Shown here piece by piece: positions 23,132 to 33,689 of a stretch of 64,000 nucleotides of DNA (positions are counted from its first letter, which is position 1; each line of letters starts with the position of its first letter). The stretch lies in the NCBI GenBank assembly GCA_011799875.1, contig CM022300.1, forward strand, positions 114,961,201 through 115,025,200, written 5' to 3'. A program made the translations under genes and the position numbers. The DNA comes from Thinopyrum elongatum. Lineage: Eukaryota > Streptophyta > Magnoliopsida > Poales > Poaceae. The notes beneath the pieces are model-generated. The model did no database searches, was not told the origin of the DNA, and saw nothing but the letters and a program-made list of their open reading frames with translations.

Positions 23132-24531
23132 TGTAAGTGCATCTAGTGCCCCCCTTAGTGGTTTGGAGTATTGAAGACAAATGGGTTAAGGGACTAATGT
23201 GTGTGTGAGTGTACACAAGATATATAGTCCCTGAAGATTTGGTTTAACTGACGAAAGACGACCCCTAAAAATGTATTTCTTCAGTGAAGAATTTGGTGTG
23301 TCCTTTGAAGAAATTGACGTGAAGAATTGGAAGCTTGAGGACTTTGTTTTTGTAGTCTCTTTCTTCTTTATTTGAGTCATAGGAAACACCGTACTATTAA
23401 AGGGGGTCTAGATGATACATAGGCGTATTTCCAAAGTGATGCTCAAATCCAAAAACATACCTATTTCTTCAAGTGAAGACTTCCGAGATCTCTTGTAGTG
23501 CAGTCGAGTTCTTCAGCGATAGAGACAAAGTTCTTCTAGTTGTTGAAAAAATTGGTCTGACTTAAGAGTTAGGATTTCGCCAGTGCAACTTTTCGATCAT
23601 GAGGAAATTGAGTGCCCCGAGAAAATTGAGAGTTCAAATTTCCGACCATTACTACATGAGTGCCAGCTATCGAGTGGATCCTTATCCTGACAAAGGTCAT
23701 GTCCGAAGGGCATTTCTGTCTTATCATGTCGGGTTGCCCCTAGCTATAAATCGCCCCCCCCCCCCACACACACACAACCATTTGTTGGTTGGCTGCTCCA
23801 AGAGAGAGATTGACAAGTATAATTTGAGAGTAACCCATCCTTTGACGAACTTGAGAAAACCCAAGTGAGGAAAAACCCAACCAGAGCCAAAGTGATTGAG
23901 CATCACTAAAGAGATTGTCATGTGTGATCCGACACCTGTTACCTTTGAAGACTATTATTCTTCCGGATGGTTAGTCGTCAAGTTCTAAGCACCCAAGAAG
24001 AAATTGTGGAGTGCCACGAGTTTGTGAAGGTTTTCTATACCTTGAAGACTTACCACAAGTGATTGGGCGGGGTCCGTGTGACCTTAGCTCAAGGGGAATA
24101 AGGTGAAGACTTAGTGTCTTCTGAGTTTGATCTCAGCCTCCCTAACCATACGTACAGTTGATACTGCAATGGGAACTGGTCAAACAAATCACCGTGTCAT
24201 CACTGAGCCATCCTAATTCAAATTCCTAAAGCCTTTACTTTCAGTACTTCTACAATTGAAGAATTTATGTCCTGCACTTTGAAGACTTTGAACTGAAGAC
24301 TTTCATCTTGATGCTTTTCATTCCTTCAGTTCATCATGTTTACTTTTGGTTATATGTATGATTGCATGCTCTTCATCTGCATCTATCGTGTGTGCCTGTT
24401 TTGCTTCACTTTGTTGATTTAGTTTCCATTATGTTTCTATTTCGTCACTCCATTATTCGTCAAACTCTTCCGACTTTGACGAATTTGTAAAAATCTCCCA
24501 TTCATCCCCCGGGAGATAACATGCGCTTTCA
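23132..24531 (+). mobile_element. LTR (probable solo) of another retrotransposon
   Basis: It begins TGTAAGTGCATCTAGTGCC and ends CATGCGCTTTCA, which I recognise as the ends of a Triticeae LTR that is normally followed by a Met-type PBS. Here no PBS follows, which points to a solo LTR. The flanking pentamers are GAGCC and GAACT, so no TSD supports the ends. Confidence 0.6.
23745..23751 (+). promoter_or_regulatory. TATA box in LTR 23132-24531
   Basis: CTATAAATCGCC is followed by a C-tract and a short (CA)n run. The position, about 40% into the LTR, fits a U3/R promoter. Confidence 0.5.
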
Positions 24532-24915
24532 GAACTTGTGTGTCATACCACAGGTGTGCATCCTAGTAGGTTATCACCATCAAAATGGCTCTACGGGAGC
24601 CACTCCACATACTTCAAACAACCATTCCACCCAGACAATTCATTAATTAATTTGACATTAAATAGTCATCCGTAAATATCATCCTTTCATTTCTGGTGTG
24701 GTCCCACCCGTTATGTCATAACAATCTAAGCAATGTGACAACATGTTGGTTACAAGGAATAGGGTAAGGATCATATGGCTTTTCTACTAGGTTGCATAAC
24801 AATAGCATATTAATAGTATAATCCTAAACTCACACCCTATCATGGCATACTACATGCATATTGGAAGTAGGGTGTCATGATCAAAGTTCCATTCGCCTTG
24901 CTGTTGTTGTAAAAG
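24532..24915. other. No feature recognised
   Basis: No ORF, known terminus or repeat was seen. The stretch separates the two LTRs and shares the host context with 26319 onward, because the solo LTR inserted between them. Confidence 0.6.
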
Positions 24916-24920
24916 GTACA
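24916..24920. repeat. Target-site duplication GTACA (left)
   Basis: It matches 26314-26318 and brackets the solo LTR exactly. Confidence 0.92.
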
Positions 24921-26313
24921 TGATAACCCACAAGTATAGGGGGTCATAACAGTTTTCGAGGGTAGAGTATTCAACCCAAATTTATTGATTCGACACAAGG
25001 GGAGTCAAAGAATATTTGCAAGTATTAGCAGTTGAGTTGTCAATTCAACCACACCTGGAGAACTAAATATCTGCAGCAGAGTGATCAGTAGCACAGTAAT
25101 ATGATAGTTTGATAGCGGTAATAGCAATAGCAATAGTAACGGTAACATTTTTGTAGTGATTCTAACAGCAGTAGAAGCAGTAGTAACTTAGCAAAGATCA
25201 ATATGTGAAAAGCTCGTAGGCATTGGATCAGTGATGAATATTTATGTTGGATGACATCCATCATGTAGAAGTCATAACCTAGGGCGACACAGAACTAGCT
25301 CCAATTCATCAATGTAATGTAGGCATGTATTCTGTATATAGTCATACGTGCTTGCGATAAGAACTTGCATGACATCTTTTGTTCTACCCTCCCGTGGTAG
25401 CGGGGTCCATAAGGAAACTAAGGGATATTAAGGCCTCCTTTTAATAGAGAACCGGAACAAAGCATTAACACTTAGTGAATACATGAACTCCTCAAACTAC
25501 GGTAGTCACCGGAAAGAATCCCTATTATTGTCACCTTGGGGTACGCGGATCATAACACGTAATAGGTGCATACAACTTGCAAGATAGGATCAAGAACACA
25601 AATATATTCGTGAAAACATAAAGGGTTTAGATCTAAAATCATGGCACTCGGCCCCTAGTTACAAGCATTAAGCATAGCAAAGGCATAGCAACATCAGTCT
25701 CAGAACATAGTGGATACTAGGGATCAAGCCCTAACAAAACTAACTCGATTGCATGATAAATCTCATTCAACCCATCACTATCCAGCAAGCCTACAAAGGA
25801 ATTACTCACTCCCGATGGTGAGCATCATGAAATTGGTGACTAAGGATGGTTGATGATGACGACAGCGTCGAATCCCCCTCTGCGAAGCCCTGAACAGACT
25901 CCAGATCATCCCTCTCGATGAAGAACAGGAGGTGGCGGTGGCTCCGTATCGTAAAACGTGATGATTCCTTCTCCTTGATTTTTTTCTTGATGAATAGGTA
26001 CTTACGGAGTTGGAGTTAGGGTTGCGGGAGCTACCAAGGGCCCACAAGCCTGCTAGGCGCGCCCACTGGGCTTGTGGCGCCCTGGTGGCCCCCCTCTGGT
26101 AATTTCCTTCGCCAATATTTTTTATATATTCTGAAATAATTCCCGTTAATTTTCAGCTCAATCCGAGAACTTTTATTTCTGCACAAAAACAACACCATGG
26201 CAATTCTGTTGAAAACAGCGTCAGTCCGGGTTAGTTCCATTCAAATCATGCAAATTAGAGTCCAAAACAAGAGCAAAAGTGTTTGAAAAAGTAGATACGT
26301 TTGGGACATATCA
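24921..26313 (-). mobile_element. Solo LTR, Ty3/gypsy (Sabrina-like)
   Basis: The 1393-bp LTR, TGATATGTCCCAAACG... to ...TGGGTTATCA on the minus strand, sits between perfect GTACA duplications with no interior. This is the product of LTR-LTR recombination. The family name is from recognition only. Confidence 0.9.
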
Positions 26314-26318
26314 GTACA
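26314..26318. repeat. Target-site duplication GTACA (right)
   Basis: It matches 24916-24920. Confidence 0.92.
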
Positions 26319-27528
26319 CTTTTCACAGTCACAAGCATTGCACTCCTCACAATCTGTATGCTAAATTGTACTTACATAAGAATCAATAATCCATGCAAAG
26401 GGAAAAACTTGCATGAACAACAATAAGAACCAAATAAGAACTTGCACCAACAACATACTAGTTAAGTGTTGATGCAAGATTCAATTTACAAAAAGAATCA
26501 TTGCATTTGGGTGTGTGGTTTGTAAGTTATTCAACTGAAGTTCATATTCAAATTTGCATGGCCTTAATTGAACTCATATAGTTTGAAAGTTTGGATTCAA
26601 CATTTGAATCAATGTACAAAAAGGTCCAAGTTGAAACTCAATTGGGTTTGGAAGTTATGGTTCAAGTTAGGTTTGAATTCAAATTTGAAATAATTCAAAC
26701 TTGATAGGTTGATTTGTGTTCAATTTGGTTTTAAATGGGTTGTGCTCATCAGTTGAATCAATTGACAAAAGGATTCATTTGATTTGGGCTCGTGGTTTGA
26801 CTTCTAGGTTCAAATGGGGTTTGAATTCAAATTCATATAATTGAATTTGAAAAGTTTGAATATGCCTTACAATTTGGTCCAAATAGGGATCTTTTCAAAT
26901 TCAATTTTTTGCTGCTACTTGCGAGTTTAAACGCACAAATAAACTGTTGTCGAGATAAGATAGTTGAGCAACAAAACTGTATTCTATCAAGCCCTGCCAA
27001 ATGTATTTGATAAAGTTTTTTAATTATCCTAAAGAACAAATTTTTATTTGACTTCTCCATATCCCATTTGATGTCAAGTTTAAAGTTCCAAATGATGATT
27101 TTTCCTTTTTTTTCCAAGCTTATTATCTTCGGGGGAGTACATGTGTCAATTCACTACCGTATGATCCCGATCCAGCGACCATGCAGGGCATGAACAGTTG
27201 TCAGTAGTGTCCCTAATATAATTTGCATCCCTTCGGAGAAAAGCATGCAATTTTCATTCTCGAATAAGATGAATAGAGCATTTGCAAATTTTCGAGTAGT
27301 AAAAGGCCAGCTGACCTTCCTTACGTTTTCCAACGCAAAATTCATATGGCCATCCATCAATGGATGAAAAAAAAAGACCATACAATGAAAAACTTCCGCA
27401 TATTTCACACAAAAATGGAAGGCAAAGTAATCCATAATCTCACAAAAATGGAGCTGCATCACGTCGCACATGTTCCTTACTCCAATATGCGGAATCCGGA
27501 TCTTAATCCCTACTCATCGGAAAATGTG
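26319..27528. other. AT-rich DNA, no gene recognised
   Basis: The part from 26500 to 26850 repeats TTTGAATTCAAATTTGAA-like words, a low-complexity AT pattern. A minus-strand frame at 27154-27471 (105 codons) has no recognisable motif and is probably chance. The right end is the original left flank of the Harbinger-like insertion. Confidence 0.5.
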
Positions 27529-27531
27529 TAA
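27529..27531. repeat. Target-site duplication TAA (left)
   Basis: It matches 43333-43335. A 3-bp TAA/TTA duplication is typical of PIF/Harbinger transposition. Confidence 0.8.
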
Positions 27532-28130
27532 GGGCATCTCCAATGCGGTCCCTCAAACCATTCGCAACCGTCAGAATGTAGCTGCCCCGACACACTTTGC
27601 CATCCAACATGGTACCCCATCGGTCCGTGGATCGGTTTGATTGTCCATTTTCCCGCAAAGCGGAAGCAAACAAGGGGAGTTACAGGCGTCCAGACCGCTA
27701 CCACGTACATGTTAGACACCCCAGGCCCACCCCGAAAACCTCTACGGCGCCAATGCCCTCTCCCATGTGAAGCGGTTGCTATGCATTCATGTCTCTCAGG
27801 GCCGCTCCAGAGTCCCAGCGCTGCATTCGTGCCGGCCCACAGCGGACGCGACCTCTCACTGATGCATCAATGAAGCGGCGCACCGACCAAGATTGCCGCC
27901 CACGGCACATCCCGATCTTCGCGCCTGTTCAATGACGGAGTAACGTGTCTAGACAACGTGGAACAGATATCTACTACATTCAAACGGGTTTCCTCTGCGT
28001 GCTAGCATTAAACAGGTCCGTCGGCCGAGTAACCCACTCCAGCGCCCGCATTGACACACCCTGTGGCTTGGCCTTGCCAGCATCTTCTATTTAAACAAAG
28101 CCACGCCCAGCACAAACCACACCACACCAC

Positions 28131-28135
28131 GTCAG
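28131..28135. repeat. Target-site duplication GTCAG (left)
   Basis: It matches 42360-42364 and brackets the chromovirus exactly. Confidence 0.95.
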
Positions 28136-30239
28136 TGTAACACCCCTGTGTAATAGCCACTATGATCAGCTACTAATAATGCCAAGTCATATCATTTGCA
28201 GTGCCTAAACATAGTGGTTAACCAAAATAATTCAAACTCTATTCTAAAAATCAACTCAAATTCAAAAGTGCAAAATAAATTTGCTCAAACACCTTTGGAA
28301 AAATGTTCACTAATTAGCAAATATTCCAGAAGCATTCATAAAAATATCACCAGTAGCACTTGGATTAATTAAATGACTCAAACAATTTGAAACAGCACCA
28401 AAACAGCAATATTAAATCCATTTAAAATCATTTCAATTTCAAAAGAAATCCAAATCTGTCCAAACAAGTTTTTGGTGAAGGCAAATATTGCATAATAATA
28501 TTTGGGCCAACTCCCACATTTTTCAAAAATGTAAAAGTGCCCTAACTAATTCAGAACAGAAAAGAATAAAAGAAAATGTGAAACAGAAAATAGAAAAAAT
28601 GGAAAAGGCCGGCGCTGTCACTGTGCACTTAAGCCTATAGCTACAGTCCCCGGCCCAGCCCAACTAGCCGCGGTCGTCCTCCTCCTCTCGTGCTGTCGCG
28701 CCCGCGCGCCGACACGGCGACGGCCGCCGCACGCGTCGCCCATCCGCCGTCGCCCGCGCGCTGATAAGATCCCCGAGCCCCCCTGGCGCAACCCTAGTTT
28801 CCCTCCAGTCCCTCTCCTCCCTCGCCCGCCACTCTCTTCCCCTCCGCCGAGCGCCACCGCCGCCACGAGCGCTGCTCCCCGTGGCCATCGTCGACCCCGC
28901 GACCAGCTGAGTTGCTCGGGAGCTCCGCCGGCCTCTTCCTCTTCCACTGGTGCTGTCAGACGGAGCCGAAGGGATCTGCATCGCGCGAATCAAGCCGATC
29001 CCCTCCTCTGCATCGCCGGCGCCCGCCGCCGATCCCCGCCGTCTCCGAGCTCCTCTGCTGCTCCAAAGCCGTCAAGGGCTTTACTTAGCCGCGCGGTGAG
29101 CTTCGTCCTCCTTTCGCTCCTCCCCTCGCGCCGCGTTCCTCACCGTAGCCACCTCGCCGCCTTGTCCGTGATATGGTCGCCGCCGGCGAGCTCATTGCCG
29201 TCGCCCTGATGCTCCTCGTGCCGCGTTAACTCCACCGTCGAGCTCCCTGAGCTCCTAGCTACCCAGCGCGCCTCTCCGCGCGTCTCACCGTGCCCCGTAT
29301 CCTCGTCCCCGAGCTCGACCGAGCTCCGGCGTCCGCCGTGGTTGATGTCGCCGTCGTTCCCGGCCGTCCTAGCCCCGTCCTGTGCCATGAATGGATGCGC
29401 GGCGAGCCCCTCTACCTATCCGTGCCAGCCGCCGCTCGAATGGTCGCCGGAGGCCAAGTTCCGGCTACCGCCGCCGCGTCGGGCCTCGCCGCCGGCGCGT
29501 GCGAGCGTTTGAACCTCGCCTGGGTCCCTGGCATGTGGGCCCGGGCCATTAACTGTTAGATTAGGCACTAATCTCAGATGCAAACGCCCACTGACATGTG
29601 GGGCCCGTGTACTGTAGCGATTAGTATTAGTGTTAATTAACTAAACTGCTAACTGTCACTGACATATGGACCCCACCCCGCTGTTTAGCTAATTAGGTTA
29701 ATTTAAACTCAGTTATACTATCAGTGGATGACAGCTGGGTCCCACTGGGCCCAGTTGACTCAGTCAACCTGCTGACTTGGCACCTCTAGTCTATGAAGTC
29801 CTGTTGACCAGTCAACTGGTCAAGCCGACTGCTGACATCATGTCTCTGTCATGATGACGTCATAACTCCATTTCTGATAATAAAATTAATTCCAGAAAAT
29901 CAAATAAACTTTAAAAATTCATAACTTTTATACCGTAGCTCAGATCGAAAAAGTTAAAATATGAAAGTTGCTCAGAACGACGAGACGAGTCTGATCGTGC
30001 CGTCTGTTTTCCTGTCGGAACCTCCTACGTAGGAGAACTCGTAACTCCGAACCCGTATCTGATAGATGAATAGTGACTAATCACCGGTAAATAAATCCCG
30101 CGATAATCCTAAAAATAACTAAAATGACTTAGATGCATATTTAGGCAACCCTGCACTGCATCATAGCATTGCACGCACTGTGTTGCATCTGTTTGCATAT
30201 ATTTACTTGTTTCTTCCCCCCCCCCCTCTTCTCTTTCAG

Positions 30240-30336
30240 TAGACCCCGACATTGCCATAGCTCCTGAGGCAGACGCCACTCCGGAGTACGACTACGTCCT
30301 CGACGATCAGGCCCTTGCCGTCGAGCAGACAGGCAA
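30240..30336 (+). other. Exon-like acidic reading frame inside LTR
   Basis: After a C/T-rich stretch ending TTTCAG comes an open frame reading VDPDIAIAPEADATPEYDY and on to EQT. It is followed by CAG|GCAAGC, which resembles a GC-type splice donor. The 3' LTR copy (40255-40350) keeps the frame. The reversed chromovirus has a related peptide (5300-5400, minus strand). Coding status is unproven. Confidence 0.3.
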
Positions 30337-30644
30337 GCACCCCCATTTTGAGCATTCTGATATCGCCCACTCTCTTCTCTCTTATGCTTGCATTAGAAGG
30401 TACTGCTGCTACTGTTGTCCTATATCTGCTGCATAGCCCGTTTTATTGTAGCCTACTTTTGATACCTGCCTGTTCTCCTAAACTGTTTAGTATAGGATGG
30501 GTAGAGCCTTATCAAAGACCCACTTGTCCCGACTGCCCCGCTGGACTCTCAGAAGACCCGAGCAACGGGATCGAAGATTAGAACCTGGCACCGCACGTCA
30601 CTTCCCCTAAGATGCTCGACTCTACTGGGTTACTATCGAGTGCC

Positions 30645-30846
30645 GAGGGTGATACCTCGTCAGCACTTCTAATGATAACCTTGTAGGTTAGTTATTCGGT
30701 CGTGGTAAGCAAGGGTGATTCCTCCTACACCACCCCCGATAACGACGTCGTCGTGCAACTTCTCAAGTGTGGACCTCGAGGGTGATGCCTCATTCGTTCA
30801 CCTTGACGATAGCATCGAGCGGGAATTCCATCGAGGGTGATACATC
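30645..30846 (+). promoter_or_regulatory. Four-copy GAGGGTGATnCCTC motif array
   Basis: Copies lie at 30645-30658, 30711-30724, 30778-30791 and 30833-30846, with spacing 66, 67 and 55. This is the reverse complement of the motif in the reversed chromovirus, and it is in the same orientation relative to the LTR. Confidence 0.6.
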
Positions 30847-32350
30847 AGGGTTCCCCCTTGGTGTCAGACACACGGAGACTTGGTTACTATGACTGAACAC
30901 TGAACCATGATAACGTGATACTAAAGACGGGTCGGCCCTGAGGGGTACCCGCGCGAGCATGAATGCGAAGTGATGTGGAGTCGGGTTGACCTGAGAGGTG
31001 CCCCCGAGATAACTACGAGGCGTGGCCGGGCATTCTTAGCCCTTGCCGCAAGTCCTCGAGACGGGGCGACGGGGTCACATTGATCGTGAGTCTCTGCTCA
31101 TTTCTGCGCGCTCGTAAACCACTAAATGGTTTGGATATTTGATCCGAGGGGCCTCTGGCCCGATAGCACTAACCATCACATGGGCATAGTATGGGCGTTC
31201 TGCGTCGTATACTTCAGCCGAAGCTTAATGGACGTCAGCGATTGAGCGGCGCGCGCCGAGTTGGACTGGTTAAGCAACTGCGCTTGTATTAAGGGGTTGC
31301 TAGGTCTGCTCTTGGCCGCCTGACGCAACGTGCAAGAGTTCCCGGGGCGATGGCCCAAGACCCCTGGGGGCATAGGTTTAGTCCGGCGTGCTGACCTCTT
31401 TGTTAAGTATTTGGTCGGGTTGCGGTGTGTTGCTTAGCCGAGGCCGGGCATGACCCAGAAAAGTGTGTCCGGCCGGAGTTAAGCGAGCGTGGTGGGTAAG
31501 TTGGTGCACCCCTGCAGGGAAGAAACTTCTATCGATAGCCTGTCCTACGGTAATGGACACTCGGAGTTGTATCCCGATCGGTACAACTAGAACATGACTT
31601 GAGATGAGAACTGGATAGTACGGCTCTGGGATTGCTTTCTCGCAGGGAGACGAGGAAGAATCTCTGGCCGAGGTTGATGACATTACTGCTATACTTTACA
31701 TTATGTTGTTCTGCTCTCTTCTAATGCTGCAAGACTGACGAAGATGATGAAGATGCTAGTCTTCGATAGGACTAGGCTTTCCCCCTCTATTCTGGCATTT
31801 CTGCAGCCCAGTCCACATATACAGCCCCCTTTGAAAATGTTGCATATGTACTATAGATCCTTGCTTGCTGAGTACTTCGGATGAGTACTCACGTTTGCTT
31901 TATTTTCCTTTTTCCCCCTTTATCCCTTTGTCGCATCCAGACGATGGAGCCCCGGAGCCAGTTGTCCCCGTCGACGACCACTACTACTACCAGCCCAGAG
32001 AGTACTACTACTACGAGGAGCCGACCGACGACCAGGAGTAGGATTCGGAGGGTCCAGGGCAGGAGGCCCACGCCTTTCGATCGTAGAGTTTTATTTTGCC
32101 CCGCCTCCGTGAAGGCTTATCTCTCTTTCTGTAATATATCTGTACCCAGATATCTGACGCTTCCGCTGACGCTTGTATGCCATCGAGCTATGTATTCGAG
32201 CCCTCTAGGCCTTGGCTTGTAATATTAAGCTTGTATGACTTTATTTATGTTTTAGAGTTGTGTTGTGATATCTTCAAGTGAGTCCTTAGGCTTGATCATG
32301 TGCATTTGCGTGTATGGTTAGTGCACGATTAAGCCGGGGTCATCACAGGT

Positions 32351-32363
32351 TGGTATCAGAGCC
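32351..32363 (+). other. Primer-binding site, initiator tRNA-Met
   Basis: TGGTATCAGAGCC lies three bases after the LTR. It is complementary to the 3' end of initiator tRNA-Met. Confidence 0.92.
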
Positions 32364-32738
32364 GACTGCCTCTAGGAATCCCCCTATCCAATTCCTTGGC
32401 CGAAGTTGAGTCTAGAAACCGAAAACTGTTTTACTAACTTGGCTGTGTGGCTTACGAGCCCACGTCGCCAACTGGGTGGTATTAGGATCTTTTATTCCTC
32501 GTCTTTACTCCGGGATTCTAATCTCTCTTCTATTCGGGTTTAATAAAATTTACTAACACTGACACTTAGGATCTCGTAAATTCTATCCACCCGAAGAGCT
32601 GGATTCAGTGCGATTTCCCTGTCTTTGATCTGATTAGTCTGATAATCATTTCCTTTCCATTGTTTTGTTTAACCTTTCAATTCGAGATTTTCTATATTTC
32701 TCGTCATCAAATGACAATCCTAAATCTTCTTATTTCAG

Positions 32739-33509
32739 ATGGACCGTCTGTTTCCACCTCGCCCTACGATGCAGCTTGTGCTTCGCACCTGTGCTCGAGA
32801 CGTCCCTGGGTTTCCAGCTGTTCTGATCGCCCTCTTGATCAGGCTGGGATACCGCTGGTGCCCCGAGTACATGGTCTATGAGGTTTATCGTGAGTTCAAC
32901 CAGGAGCAGTACTATGCTGATGTTCGCATCTACGATCAGCAGGATGACTCCGACACTGAGTTACACCTTTTCCACGGTATCGGCGTGACGATTGAGATGG
33001 CAGTGCATGATACCGCCTACTCTGCTGTCGCACGTCTCCGAGGAGAGCACAACGCTAGCTTGGATGATTCTGAGTATCGGTACATTCCGTATGCCCCTGC
33101 TAGAGATGCTACTGGATACTACACAGCTATTTGTGCCCCTTACGAGCCTCGTCGCTACGATCAGCGAGTTCTGATTCATTGTACTCAGGCTCTGGATCGC
33201 ACTGTTCGCGCTCTTGCTGTCGAGTTGTTCGCCACTCGAGCACGACTCTACGAGGCTATGATGCAGTTGCTACCAGCTGTTCGTGCAGGGATACATCAGG
33301 AGCATATTCTTTACCCGAGCAGGACCGAGATGCCATCAGGGATCGATTGGCCTGCTGTGGGAGGTCACACGCCTGCACGTGGACCGCTTATTACAGTTCG
33401 AGACCGGGTTCTGCATCAGAGTGCACATGGAGCGCAGGATCCTTCTGCGATGAACGTCCGTCGTCCGCACTTGCAGCTACCCCGTTTCAGTGGTTTTCTC
33501 CGACGTTGA
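32739..33509 (+). CDS. Accessory ORF upstream of gag, function unknown
   Basis: A 256-residue frame runs from ATG (MDRLFPPRPTMQLVLRTCAR) to TGA between the PBS and gag, in the sense of the element, without any stop codon. It has a hydrophobic stretch near residues 26-36 (FPAVLIALLIRLGY), a central Tyr/Asp-rich part (EQYYADVRIYDQQDDSD), and a basic C-terminus with many His and Arg (RRPHLQLPRF). It has no zinc knuckle, protease or RT motif. I recognise similar frames from grass repeats but know no function. It is open although the neighbouring gag-pol has four stops. The reversed chromovirus has lost this region by deletion. Expression could need a separate or spliced transcript, since gag is not downstream in the same frame. 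Confidence 0.7.
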   Translation: MDRLFPPRPTMQLVLRTCARDVPGFPAVLIALLIRLGYRWCPEYMVYEVYREFNQEQYYADVRIYDQQDDSDTELHLFHGIGVTIEMAVHDTAYSAVARLRGEHNASLDDSEYRYIPYAPARDATGYYTAICAPYEPRRYDQRVLIHCTQALDRTVRALAVELFATRARLYEAMMQLLPAVRAGIHQEHILYPSRTEMPSGIDWPAVGGHTPARGPLITVRDRVLHQSAHGAQDPSAMNVRRPHLQLPRFSGFLRR

Positions 33510-33689
33510 TGTAGCCTTTGCTATGTCTTGTTGTGTACTTCCTTACCGCGTGCCTGCGCGCCGCCTAGCTTGTCTAGCTTTTGAATTTGCGCCGTTATGC
33601 TGCCCGCATGTAACCGACTCTGTATGGATATGTATGACTTAATGACTACTATTAAGCATCTGCTAAACTACCCCTGTCGATTTAGCAGG

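Larger units (their letters stand above)
28136..32347 (+). mobile_element. 5' LTR, 4212 bp
   Basis: It starts TGTAACACCCCTG and ends GGGGTCATCACA. It contains an AT-rich first 480 bases, a GC/CpG-rich block (28600-29570), the four-motif array (30645-30846) and exon-like acidic frames near 30240 and 31942. Compared with the 3' LTR it lacks about 15 bases near 29795. Confidence 0.95.

Noticed and set aside
27154..27471. 105-codon minus-strand ORF
   Set aside because: No motif, AT-rich context and no splice or neighbour support; probably chance.
28618..28993. Minus-strand Arg/Gly-rich ORFs, repeated at 38620-38995
   Set aside because: They lie in the CpG-rich block of the LTRs, overlap each other and have no motif.
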